From positions 186,001 to 250,000 of the forward strand of contig JALLLT010000001.1 in the NCBI GenBank assembly GCA_025266875.1: a DNA stretch of 64,000 nucleotides. The letters run 5' to 3'. Positions 22,566 to 33,085 of this stretch are shown here, piece by piece (position 1 is the first letter of the stretch; every line of letters starts with the position of its first letter). Below the pieces are notes generated by a model. It saw nothing but the letters and a program-made list of their open reading frames with translations, ran no database searches and was not told the origin of the DNA. The stretch is from Fennellomyces sp. T-0311. Taxonomy: Eukaryota > Mucoromycota > Mucoromycetes > Mucorales > Lichtheimiaceae. A program made the position numbers and the translations under genes.

Positions 22566-25440
22566 TTATTTTTATAGTGAAGCGTCATTAGAATTCATCT
22601 TTCGCATTATTTTAATTTTATTAGCGTACTACATACCTCCCCGGGGCCAACAATACTCATAAACTTTCGTGGGGTTGCATGTCAGGCACACAAGCTAGTA
22701 AGGCATCATTGACTGCAAAATGCGATTGTGCAGAAGTACGCTATGGGTTTGCATTATTGAAAGCTTCGCAATAGTCTTCTTTATCACCTGCACTGTATTC
22801 TTTCTAAAGAAGACACAAATTCCGTAAATCCTTCACACGAAATGAAGGATATGCTTTTCAGAATATCAAATACGCGTAAAAGCTCGATATAAAATACAAA
22901 ATTAAGATTTGATGGCGACCCTGGAAACATATGGTCCTGCAGAAGAGTAGTTGCAGGTAGTAGTTGCTACTTTATATGGTCAGTATTTTTCGAATGCCGT
23001 GCAGCACCTCGCTCCTACCAGTTGTGTTATAGCGTCATAAGGCCTGAATTTGACAGGATTTTTATCGATCGTATTGCTTGTTGCTGTCTATAGGAGCCTG
23101 TGGTATCGCTTAATGAGAAAAAGACTTCCGAAAGACGAGACCAAAAATAAGATAATGTTTTATTGAGGAAAACTACTCTCTATTTATAATGATGATGAGT
23201 CGGGACGGAGAAGATGAATACTTTTGTCTAATAGTCCAAAGATCCATGTTATCGCCGAGTCTCTAATGACCTTGCCGTCTAATGTTAATGAGGCCGAAGG
23301 TCATACAGAGCCTTAGTTAACGGAGTTGCCCTGCATGATCGGTAAAGCCGGATCAAGGTTGCACATGCAAGCGAATAAGGCAATCGATAACTGTACGGTT
23401 GTTGATGTCTCAATAACAACGGATATAAACAAGGACTAAGGAAAAGCATGTAACCATGGATGATGGTGTATGTCGGGAATACGACAGAGCCATATGTTGC
23501 GAATTTTCTCAAACAATGACCGTACATAATCCATGTGCTCTGTATATACAGCTTAAAATTAAAGATGGTGCTTTTCATTACCGAGACTAAATCTCACTTG
23601 ACGTGCATACGCATCGACATATTGACTTAATTCTTTGCTGACGCCACGGCCAGCTCATATATCCTACTCCATATGGGATGTGTGAGTTGACCGTGGCTTT
23701 TTTTTTGGTCACCTTGTTTTGGCTATCGTGTTGCTTGACTAGACCGGTCATTAACATTGCATGGTCGGATATTTCGCTGTACACCTCGCTTAATGTATCC
23801 ACTGTTGTGCTGTTATATTGTTTCAGTCACTTTGGAAGAGACCATCTGCTTGTGCGCTCTGCTCTATAGGGTGTACTGATGGATTACGGCTTTTTTTGTT
23901 GTTCGGACTGCATATACGCTGTGTTCCTGAAAGCTGTTTCTTTTTCTTCTTCACCGATCGCATCCAATATGGACAAACATGAAAGACGACCTCAAGGAGC
24001 GAAGAATAAAGAAAACAGCTGTTGATGTCTGCTGGTCATCGGCAATTTCGAAAGCATTTTTTCTTGCGGCGTAATTAGCAAGAGGTCTTTAACGGCAATG
24101 ACCAAACTGTAAAGACAATACGCAGCACTGTTGTAAGTTTACTAATTTAAAAGTCTTTAGAATATCCATGATGATACATAGGCTGAGAGCGCTGACAAAG
24201 TGATGGATGTTGAGCAAAATGCTGGCAGTAGTAATGGTCATGTAAGGATGTCGCTTGTTGGGCTGAAGGACCAGTCGCTTATATAATTGTTGCGTTGTAT
24301 GGCACCTCAGGAATCAGAGCATAATCAGGCATCACTGGAGACTGCAGTAAACGAACATTCTGAGGACGGGAGTGATTCTAGGGTAGGCTTTTGGAATAGA
24401 ATCTGTGTAAAACGAGGTGCAAGTGCTAAACGTGCAATATTGATAGGAAACTGCGGATAGGGATATGAGGCCTGCAAACGCAAAAGACAACTCCAACGCC
24501 GAGGAAGAGGCTAATATTGACGAAGATGGAGGGATGAATATCTAATTTGAGACAATAGGGTTGCCTGATATCGAGGAGCCTAGTTCTGCAAAGCTGTCGA
24601 GGATCATATGGAGATAGCGACGAGGAGAATGATGAAGACAAAGATGAAGATGTCAGTACAGACCCGGATGCTGCACGAAAACATAGCCCTATATCCAAAT
24701 ATCTGTCCAAAATCCAAGCAGATCTACCGTCAACGCCCTTTTTCGCACTCAGAAAGAAACTGGATCGAACGACTTGGTACCTTCCTCGGGTGTTCCTGTG
24801 GATATCGCATATTTTGATCCGCAAAGGCCTTAGCTGCCCAGAATGTAAAATCAATCTACGTACAAAAGGATACTACAAAACGCCATATGCACGCCGCGTG
24901 GCCGATCTCACCAGGTACACACTTTTATTGCTAGTACAATTCGTTGCGTTCTGTAACGTCAATTTAATTCGGTCACCTGATGTCAATGCGCTATGTTTCT
25001 CGTAACAGAGAATGTAGTGGCGTCGATGAGAAAAAGTAAAAGGGTTGCAACGAGAATTACACCTGAACTCTTGACTGAATCCCCTGCGCATCTTACCCAT
25101 CGTAGTGCTGTGTCCGTGAAGCTTGCTGATTTTCTAACACCAAGCGCGCAAAATTCTGTTGGTCGAAACGGTTTGCATGAACTACACCGGCTAAAGAATG
25201 CATGACTCGAACTTCAGTATCTGAACACAGCCGATGAACTTTGCAAATCCATGCTGCCTGTCCTGCAGCATTTTCAGTCAACATCGGTGCGAGACTTCTC
25301 CAGTTTTTCTGACAAGCAGGATTATATTGCCCACTTACTCTCTGCCAGTTACCTCAGAGGGGTCTACAACGCGTTGATGGATCATATTCGACCGTTGATT
25401 GACTTGCTGACAATGATGCGTGGTGCTTCGCGGAAAGCCA
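22566..25440 (+). mobile_element. Repeat element R, copy 2
   Basis: This is an inverted match of 1-3751 without the LINE and without the Harbinger. It gives the empty sites for both insertions. It contains a solo LTR (23099-23486). Homology to the other copies ends at about 25420-25447, just after RPLIDLLTMM. Confidence 0.75.
23099..23486 (+). repeat. Solo LTR, family 1, with target duplication GAGCC
   Basis: The 388-bp LTR starts TGTGGTATCGC and ends GAATACGACA. It is flanked by GAGCC at 23094-23098 and GAGCC at 23487-23491. The other R copies have a single site here (near 3240 and 42484). It contains a TATA-like ctatttata near 23181. Confidence 0.9.
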
Positions 25441-25448
25441 TCACATAA
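24465..25448 (+). pseudogene. R gene, copy 2: acidic N-terminus, zinc-ribbon, downstream region
   Basis: The start ATG at 24465 gives an acidic leader ending at the same stop as in copy 1. The acidic run, CPECKINLRTKGYYKTPYAR, LTHRSAVS, LHELHRL and SASYLRGVYNALMDHIRPLI follow in order. They change frame near 24600, 24925-25005 and 25203. An intron from about 24933 to 25009 (GT..AG) is possible. The gene is cut off after DLLTMM by unrelated sequence. It is the longest readable copy of this region. Confidence 0.5.
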
Positions 25449-25510
25449 AGAAGAAAGGGTTACCATAAGTATCCTTCATCTTGCGAAGTGCGCTTGACCG
25501 AGCGTACCTG

Positions 25511-25790
25511 TTTGAAAAACAGAAAGGGTGGCTGTGTATATACTATTACCGTATGTACGCAGCCACCCTTTTCTTGATTAGGACGCACAATGTCGAAATG
25601 GAATGGAGTGCCGGTAAACACAAAGTTGCATCGTGTGCAAAGGTCGTCGTCAAGAAAAAAAAGCGTGTTCCTGTATAAAAACCAAAAAGGGTGGCTGTGT
25701 ATGTGCTGTTACAGTATGTACGCAGCCACCCTTTTCTTGATTAGGACGCACAATGTCGAAATGGAATGGCGTGCTGGTAAGTCAAAGTTG
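25511..25790. repeat. Tandem 163-bp repeat with long stem-loops
   Basis: Two direct repeats each contain a 21-bp stem with a 7-nt loop: 25523-25543/25551-25571 and 25686-25706/25714-25734. The stem core is aagggtggctg...cagccaccctt. The first loop region reads TACTATTAC (25541-25549), which fits the NANTATTAC nonanucleotide of CRESS-DNA replication origins. The second reads TGCTGTTAC. Both are followed by ttcttgattaggacgcaca. No Rep gene is near. Confidence 0.8.
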
Positions 25791-26249
25791 AGTCGTGTGG
25801 TAAAATTGAGCTGTATGGAAAACATATATGGTCGAGCAGTATTGTATGTGGTTATTAACAATTCGTTCTGAAGCATTATGGGCGATCTGCTTTTTTGATA
25901 TTCTCGGACATCGAGCCTGAATTCCATTTAAAGAATATTGCGAGGAAAAAAAGTAGCTGAAAAAATACAAAGCTGAAAGCATTCCTGCGCCATTTGCGAT
26001 GTCGAATTGGCGGTTTGTCTCAGGGTGTCACTTCGGCTTTTTGTGCTTCTTTGGTCGTTGTTGTTTGCTGCAATCTGCCTCTGCCTTTGGCACGCGGAAT
26101 TACAAATAAATGAGGTAGTAGCCTGTTGGCGTCTTGCTATTCCAATAAAGTGTGAGATAGCAATTTGGTGATCTAATATAATAAAGACAACTTTTGCCCA
26201 AACATCATATACGATAACACAAGGCGGAACCCCGTTTCACTTCCACATT
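25791..26249. other. No recognisable feature
   Basis: AT-rich sequence without convincing ORFs; it probably holds the outer end of element Q. A block with ggacatggcccgttttggagccct near 26318 has a relative near 47261, so part of it is repetitive. Confidence 0.4.
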
Positions 26250-26378
26250 AGTCATTGTTGCATGAAGATCGTTCACACTGTAGATTTCGTCGGGCGGGCC
26301 ACTTTAATTCTGGTTCGGACATGGCCCGTTTTGGAGCCCTAATTCATACCGATCAAGAATATCAACTGTTTTCGAGGA

Positions 26379-26615
26379 TTGGATTCGTTTGCACAACTAT
26401 GGTCAAAGGAAACAGACGACAGGCGTATCTCTTATTACAAGGCGCCTGAAAACATTCAAGCACACCTCATTGATTGGCCTAAGGAACGTAATACAGTAAA
26501 TACTATCACAGATGAGGTAAGAGCGAAGTACCGAGTATCGAAAAGTAACAATAAAAGTCAACAAGTCTCAGAAAACTGTAGTTTATTAATGAAGAGTTCG
26601 CTCTATTCATATTAA
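26379..26615 (+). CDS. Short ORF in element Q, unknown
   Basis: The frame is open upstream of the ATG too. The first part (DSFAQLWSKETDDRRISYYK, NIQAHLIDWPKERNTVN) looks protein-like. A GT donor (gtaagagc) follows at about 26516, so the last 33 residues may be intron. I do not recognise it; it could be an exon of a Q-encoded protein. Confidence 0.3.
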   Translation: MDSFAQLWSKETDDRRISYYKAPENIQAHLIDWPKERNTVNTITDEVRAKYRVSKSNNKSQQVSENCSLLMKSSLYSY

Positions 26616-27148
26616 ATGCTTATCGTGGATGAGACTTCCTATTACCAATGTTATCCAAGGTTATAACATGATTATACCTGTATAACCATTACGTATGTCA
26701 TGTTGGGGTGTTATTGAGGAACGAATGATGTCTATCCTTATAGAGCCGGTGCATAACGAATAATGATAAGCTATGTGATAGCTGTTGACACGCGTTCATG
26801 ATAACGTCTATGACAATATGCTGGATATGGAAGATATGTCTGCATGAATGGGTTTTACGAAAAAGGAAAGTGGGAGATAACCGTTCAGAGATAATGATCA
26901 GTGGTTATGTTAAAGTTGGATATAACAGCCGACAAACTCACTGCTTGAGTCAATCTGAAAAAAATCTATGAGGCCCAAACAGAGACGTCCAGCAGTATGC
27001 GAGCAAATACCCGAATCAATCTCAATGCCGATTCCTCCTGCAGCTCCCTCTCGACCACAAGTATAATCAATTTTGCATCCTGCACCAATAAGTATCACTA
27101 CTGCTGCATTTACAGCTTTGCACCATCGCCGAGGGTATTGTCGTCCAC

Positions 27149-27379
27149 TTGCCATCTGTTCAAGCATATCAGCCACCGCCAACACCTCAATATTTAGAGC
27201 AATACGGTATTAGTAGCGAGAACGAGGTATATGCGTCGTTGTCTAGTAATAGTAACTACCGTATATCTATACTCTCTGCAGGTGTAAGGAGAGTTTGCAA
27301 GCCGCGGAAATGCACCAAGTGCGGCGATACAATTAGTCGTCCAGGCCGATGCAACGGGTCAAACGCATGTTTAAAATAA
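27149..27379 (+). CDS. Cys-cluster C-terminal exon in element Q
   Basis: The frame has a proline-rich part (VQAYQPPPTPQYL) and ends with CKPRKCTKCGDTISRPGRC and NACLK. The spaced cysteines look like a small zinc-binding tail, as found at the C-terminus of some DNA transposases. Copy A has a stop inside this cluster. The upstream exons are not clear. Confidence 0.4.
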   Translation: MPSVQAYQPPPTPQYLEQYGISSENEVYASLSSNSNYRISILSAGVRRVCKPRKCTKCGDTISRPGRCNGSNACLK

Positions 27380-27719
27380 ACCAGCGTTTCCGTTTAAAAA
27401 TAATAATCCTACAAGCTGATCCCCTCTGCGTATACGGTACCTGGAGCATGTTGTTCTGGAATTGGTCAGGAAAAAAAATGTCGGTCTAAATTGACTACGG
27501 ACCATCGAAAAAAATTGGTCTGAAATTGATTAGGAAAAAAAGCAGCACACAGCTACTCGCATATTTTCATTGTTGTCAACACACTCTCTTCGGTAAATCT
27601 AAACACAGATGCACCTAATTTTCATGCTATTAAGTCCATATTTAGTTTATAATACAAAACAACACGCGTACATCGACATGACAGCTACGTACTTTAAATT
27701 ATTTTCAGTATTTTCTAGT

Positions 27720-28600
27720 TGCTCAATTCTAACGTGAGCCACACTCCTACATTTCGTACACTTTGATATACAAAGCAAATGTTTAGGCATAGACTACAAG
27801 TGTTTTCTTCTCTATTCTGAAAACTCGTATAACGCATTTTTATTTCACAGATGCGTGTAGACGAATAGGTATCTAAATTCGGTACGAGCACAAATGATAT
27901 GCAGGTACCCGACTAAAGTACCCAGACACACATCTTGAATAAAGCTGCATCTATTTTTCTATAGGTTACTTTAAACTTTATTACACAGGATATTGACGCT
28001 CCAGCTTCTAAATTCGGTATAGGCACATACGATATGCAGGTACCCGATTAAAGTACTCAGATCCGCGTCTTGGATAAAGCTGCATCTATTTTTCTATGCG
28101 TTACTTTAAACTCCATTCCGCAGGCCATTGACGCTCCGGCTTTCATTCACACATCGATTTGATCGCACTACGTCTTTCCATCGCATTCCTTGATGCAGCA
28201 TTATTTCGAAGCACTTGGTAGTATTTTCTCCATTTCTATTTCCGGCAAAAGAGGCATCGAGTCATATTCTTGTGGAGTGTTCGTAGCAAATTCCGAAAGA
28301 AAATGGATAACAAAGAGAAAGTTTTAGTGCTCCCGTCGCGGGCAAAATGCATAAGCAGTTTTCTTTATTGCAACTGCAGCTTTGGAAAGCACGATCGGCG
28401 TTGCATCAGTTGAGCTCCTTGGGTTCGTGAGTCGCGCCTGCCATTTTGGTCTCCGCCCAACTTTTTCATGCAGATCATTGAGCGCTGCCATATCCGTACC
28501 GAGAAACCGTGCAATTGTATGCGGAGGAACATGTCCGAAGAAAATCACATTCTTGATTGAAGCAGCTCGCTACCATTGACGTCAATGTTCACCACGCATA
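27720..28600 (-). pseudogene. Degenerate Cys-rich ORF, divergent from the 985-aa gene
   Basis: Reading leftwards, an open stretch at 28548-28324 has TIARFLGTDMAALNDLHEKV and ends FCPRREH. Broken frames follow that in copies A and A' end in a cluster C-x2-C...C-x2-C-x3-C-x2-H (for example ACNLCLNICFTHQ). The cluster recalls the C-terminal zinc finger of piggyBac-like transposases, but I see no DDE core. The protein could be a transposase remnant or an unrelated gene carried by Q. Confidence 0.3.
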
Positions 28601-28905
28601 ATTAACCCCTTACTTTATTTTTCTTTATTCACCAAAAGATCGTAGTGCGGCCATCATACGATTTTCGTAGCACCTGGTGTTTCTTGCTCAAAATGTACTC
28701 TATCGTGATATTCTATGAAATAAAACTATTAGATATTCTGCTTGTATATATTAAAAAACAGTGTTACATTTCTTGTGGATATTGCAAAACAAAAAGACGG
28801 GAATACAGCTGGCTTACATAACGAAGCTGTAAATAACCATCCTTTTTCATACGATAATGAATAAGTAAACAATGAAACCAGTACCTGAGTTAAGCAAGCA
28901 CCAGA

Positions 28906-28981
28906 TATATAAGACAGCCAGACAGACACCTTTTTTCTCTAGTTATTTTCCTCTACTTTCTTCTCATCTCAATCTTTCGCA
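28906..28981 (+). promoter_or_regulatory. TATA box and pyrimidine-rich leader of the 985-aa gene
   Basis: TATATAAG at 28906-28913 lies about 70 bp before the ATG. It is followed by a CT-rich leader (ttttttctctag, ctactttcttctc) that ends at the start codon. This arrangement is typical of an RNA polymerase II core promoter in fungi. The broken copies keep the leader but have a weaker TATA. Confidence 0.6.
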
Positions 28982-31900
28982 ATGAACCGCATCAACTTTG
29001 TCAAGGAGACCATCGGTGGACGACGTGAAGTGAACGAACAAGAAGATTTGCCCACTGACCATCCCGTTTGGAACCACCTCAACAATCGCCATTACGTGGC
29101 CTTGAATGCTTTGATCGAAAACCCGTTTACGTTTGACCCTGCTGCTTTCCCTCGAGAGTTCAGGCAAGCAGAACTACCAGAAGATGCCGAGGTGCCTGGC
29201 CCACAAAATGTGATTTACTACGTTCGCGTGTGCCGCCTCCAGAAGCAGTTGCTGCGTCGTCACTTGGACCTCTACATCGAGCAGTATCCGGCTGACATGG
29301 ACTGGGCGAACAATATGAGAGTTCATTTGCTGCAACTCGAAAACGTTGTGGCCGATTACCAAGACGTCTCCCTCCTTTACTTCGGCATGACCTTGGCGAA
29401 CACTGCGGAAGGCAGACTTCGGGACGACCTTGGGTTCCTTGCTCATACTCGGTTCAACAACTGGAATCGCTGCACGGGAAATCGCTGTCACTGGGTGGTA
29501 TACACCATCGCTCAAATTGCAATAGTATCGCCTTCGGTCGAAGCTTTGGTGGAGCACCCCGTTGCTGGCTTGATGGAGGATATCTGGATTACCGCATGTG
29601 GAAATTTATCCTTGAATTCTGCGCATGGCGGATACAATATCGACTGGCGACCATCTCCCGCAACCGTCCAGCTTTGGCAAGACTTTGGGATTCAAGTAGT
29701 TCCTGCTGTAGGTGGCGACAATGCCCCCTCACCCGCATTGCGACGAAGTATTGCGGTCCACTTCCATGATTACCACCGGTTCATGCTCAACAGCGTGCCA
29801 AACATTCGGGGTCCGATGCCTTCGGTGGAGTTCGTCGACGTTGTGATTCGCACAGCAACACCTGGACGAGTGACGCCAAACGGAAGAACCGTAAGCCTGA
29901 TTATGGGCAAGGATGTCACCGCCCAAAACATCCGCTCAAACTTGGGCTTCTGGGACGACAATGCCGGCACCGCGCCACTATTCCTGCGTCAACTGTTTCG
30001 CACATTCCACCGCACCGCACTTCCAACGTTCGTAAACCTGTTCCCTCTCACCACACTCAAGAGTATGCAGATTGGCATACCGTTCGCCACTCGCTACCTG
30101 CGCATCGTAAAGCCACTCATCGTTTTGGCCACTTCCAGCCTTGTTTACACAGCATTTCAATACGACTTTTTCGCCGATACGTGGGAACACGCAACGTTGC
30201 AAGCATACGATCAGTTCCTTCTCCGTTTCCAGTCACCAGATACCGTGGAAGAACTAAGCCAGCTGGTAGATGCAACCTACCCATCAACATTCGCCAAATC
30301 AGGCTTTGCCAACCGTATTGGCCAGGTAATTAATATCGGAATCGATCTGTAAGCTACTATTGCTAATTTGAACAATATAATAGGTTTCTGTCGCTCGGTA
30401 TGGCCCTGGTGCCGCCGACGTTTGCCTCTGTATGGCCATGCGAGATCCAGGAAATCTGAGCTACGATCCAGCTGTTCAACAGCTAAAATGTAACGAAATT
30501 TACTGGACACTGTGCTGCTTTTTCGCGCTGCAAGAAGTCGTTAGCAATGCGCTACCGACCTTCCCCGCCAACAATGCCGCTGTTGAAGAGTGGCTGATCG
30601 ACGTAAAACAGGTAATACGTGTAATGAAACAAGTGCCAACTGATTACTTACTTTATTCAATGACATTCATTAAAAATAGGTGTACGATCGCACGGCGGAG
30701 CAAAGTGGGCTGGGAGATATCCTTCGGGATATCAAACAGCAGGTTGCAGACACCGACGCAGCCAACTTTTCCACAAGAATGACCGCAGCACGGTCCAGAA
30801 CCGGCGCCCCAACGGAGCCATCCGAACCCCGGAGAGGAGCACCATTGGTGTTCGAAGGCGAGCCGCACTCTCCGGATCGGGTGGCTCAATTTGAAAGAAT
30901 GCAAGCCGAGGAGAGGAGTCGGGCCCGCCGCGGGATTCTAACCAGTACAATGCCACGCCCACACAACCTACAGGATACAAGTACAGCGTTATACCGGCGG
31001 TGGTTTTTGAATCGCGCGGCGGGCATTGAAATGCAGCAATCCGCCAGGGCCACCGGGAGAAATCCCATGGCCGGCCTTGACGACGAAGGCCGAGAAGAAT
31101 ACCTCCGGAGACGGGGGATGGGCCCTTTTAGGGCAGTGGAGAGAATTACAAATCGAAACACAGCACCGGTGGCGAACACTTTGAGGAATTTGGTGAACTC
31201 ACGAACGTGGCTCGAAACCCGACCTGTGGACTTTGTTCGATTGGCCCGGTGCAGCTTTTGTGGCGATCAGTTCCTCTACCATCACAATACATTCCATCGT
31301 TGCCCTGAAAGAGGTGTCGAGATCCATTCGCAAGAACAAGGATTGCAGTACTTCCGCGTCCTGTATGCCCACGATATCCTCGACAATGCGGAGTTGGATG
31401 TGGATGCCGCTGTACTGGACAGCCTTGAAATTGGATCCTTTGACGCGGTGACTATTCTGAACGACCATGGTATAGAGCATGGAAATCTGCCGGTGGGTGC
31501 GCTTGGAAGAGTCTACACGGATCAAGCGGAGATGCAAGAGGATATGGCACATGACGAGTGGTTGCTAACCCAAGCGGTTGACAAGTTGCTGAAGACGTCC
31601 GGCTTTGGCACAACAAGACTCCCCAACGATCGCACGAGTGACGGATGGTTATATGACAAAGCAGTAGTAATGAGGTACTTGAGGCGACATATAATTCAAG
31701 ACCCAGTTTTTATGTTGGCCCCGCTTATCCGGACGTCATGTGGCGCTACTGGCGCCACATGTAACCACAATACATTGTCGCACCCATCAAGGCCAAGGAA
31801 TCGCGCACAAAACCCCTTGCCGCTTAACAATCAACATACACATACTCGCGCACCCAACGACCCACCAGTCCAGAACGCCAAACGGATGGAGTTTGGAGTC

Positions 31901-32065
31901 GAAATCCGGAACTTTGCCGAGCTGCCGGCAGCCGCCAAAAGGTTCCTTTGGGCGGAGTACCGCAAAGGAATTATTCAAGTTCAGCCGTATATGGAGCACA
32001 ACGATGCCAACTATGTTTGGCAAAATCCCATAGAATGGGAAGCTCAGTATCAGTTGCATCGTTAA
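28982..32065 (+). CDS. Intact 985-residue protein of element Q, unknown function
   Basis: Exons are 28982-30325, 30384-30611 and 30680-32065. Both introns (58 and 68 bp) are GT..AG and phase 0, and the joined frame has no stop, giving 985 residues. No signal peptide or membrane segment is obvious. Visible features: NRCTGNRCHWVVYTIAQ near residue 160, a conserved NIRSNLGFWDDNAGTAPLFL near 320, a charged, arginine-rich stretch at the start of exon 3, and CSFCGDQF...HNTFHRCP near 715, which may bind zinc. I recognise no catalytic motif. Its coding sequence is clearly more GC-rich than its surroundings. Three other copies in the window are badly broken, so this one is either recent or selected. 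Structural (for example capsid-like) or DNA-binding roles are possible but unsupported. Confidence 0.8.
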
Positions 32066-32110
32066 TATCTTGCCTTATATGTTGTTTCTTCTATTTTCTT
32101 TCACACTTTA

Positions 32111-32116
32111 AATAAA
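32111..32116 (+). terminator. Poly(A) signal of the 985-aa gene
   Basis: AATAAA lies 46 bp after the stop codon, at a usual distance for 3' end formation. Confidence 0.5.
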
Positions 32117-32130
32117 TTGCAGCGCTAATA

Positions 32131-32629
32131 GCTTTAGCTTATACATTTTAAAATATACTTACCATAACTTTTTGTGTCATTTCTTATTCTTTTACCTATC
32201 CCAAATTAATTACTTTAAATATAGTCGTATAATAATAAATCAGAAAATATGCAATAACAACATAATATTGCCATTGCAAGGCGCAGACTTCTGCATTTAC
32301 GCCACCAAACACACGCCACTACCCCTTCCATAACTGATAAATTGTCACTTTTATGAATCCCTCTCTTGAAATACGCACACTCTCTACGGTTTCCTCTAGT
32401 AATATTTGCCTCTTGACCATATAACTTGAAGAATTACTACCATAATAGACGAAAAGAATACCGGCAGATTTTCATTTTGTACTAAATTTACTAATTTAGA
32501 TAATTTAAGCAACTTGGCACACCTAGTTCGTGCGTTGGTTGGTGAGCTTACCACATAACGTAGTTTTTCAAGACCATATAACAGCTTCATATTGTTTGGA
32601 AGCTTTTACTGAGAGCAGATGCATAATTG
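32131..32629. other. No recognisable feature
   Basis: AT-rich sequence with only short ORFs; it may include the right end of element Q. Confidence 0.4.
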
Positions 32630-32903
32630 GACTGCATATACGCCGTGTTCCTCAAAGCTGTTTTTGTTTCTTCTTCACCAATCGCATCCAACATGGACAA
32701 ACATCGAAGACGACCTCAAGGAGCGAAGAACAAAGAAAACAGCTGTTGATGTCTGCTGGTCATCGGCAATTTCGAAAGCATTTTTTCTTGCGGCGTAATT
32801 AGCAAGAAGTCCTTAACGGCAATGACCAAACTGTAAAGACAATACGCAGCGCTGTTGTAAGCTTACTAATTTAAAAGTCTTTAGAATATCCATGATGATA
32901 CAT
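32630..32903 (+). repeat. Element R fragment
   Basis: This is an inverted match of the part of R at about 2555-2810 and 41770-42030 (catcgaagacgacctcaagg and neighbours). It ends where a family 1 LTR starts. Confidence 0.7.
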
Positions 32904-33085
32904 TGTGGTATCGCTCAATTGGAAAGCTTCAAATGACGAGACCAAAAATAAGATAATGTTTTATTGAAGAAAACTACTCTCTATTTATAATGATGATGAG
33001 TCGGGACGGAGAAGGTGAATGCTTTTCTATCAGAGCCGAATCCGTGTTATCGCCGTAATTCCTAATGACCATACTGCCTTATTAC
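32904..33085 (+). repeat. LTR family 1, truncated
   Basis: It starts TGTGGTATCGC and follows the copy at 43436 closely up to ctgccttattac, where tnp2-element sequence begins. The missing 3' half was not found further right. Confidence 0.75.

Larger units (their letters stand above)
26250..32130 (+). mobile_element. Element Q, copy B (only complete copy)
   Basis: This is defined by matches to 6518-8028, 13294-17147 plus 19914-20110, 54840-58078 and 62449-64000. It holds a short open frame at 26379-26615, a plus-strand Cys-cluster tail (27149-27379), a minus-strand Cys-rich ORF region (28600-27720) and the intact 985-residue gene (28982-32065). The ends are not defined, and I found no terminal inverted repeats. 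The multi-copy state and interruption by other elements show it is mobile or was amplified with mobile DNA. Confidence 0.6.

Noticed and set aside
25523..25571. Stem-loop as a transcription terminator or CRISPR-like repeat
   Set aside because: Only two units exist, with no spacer array and no adjacent operon; the eukaryotic context makes both unlikely.
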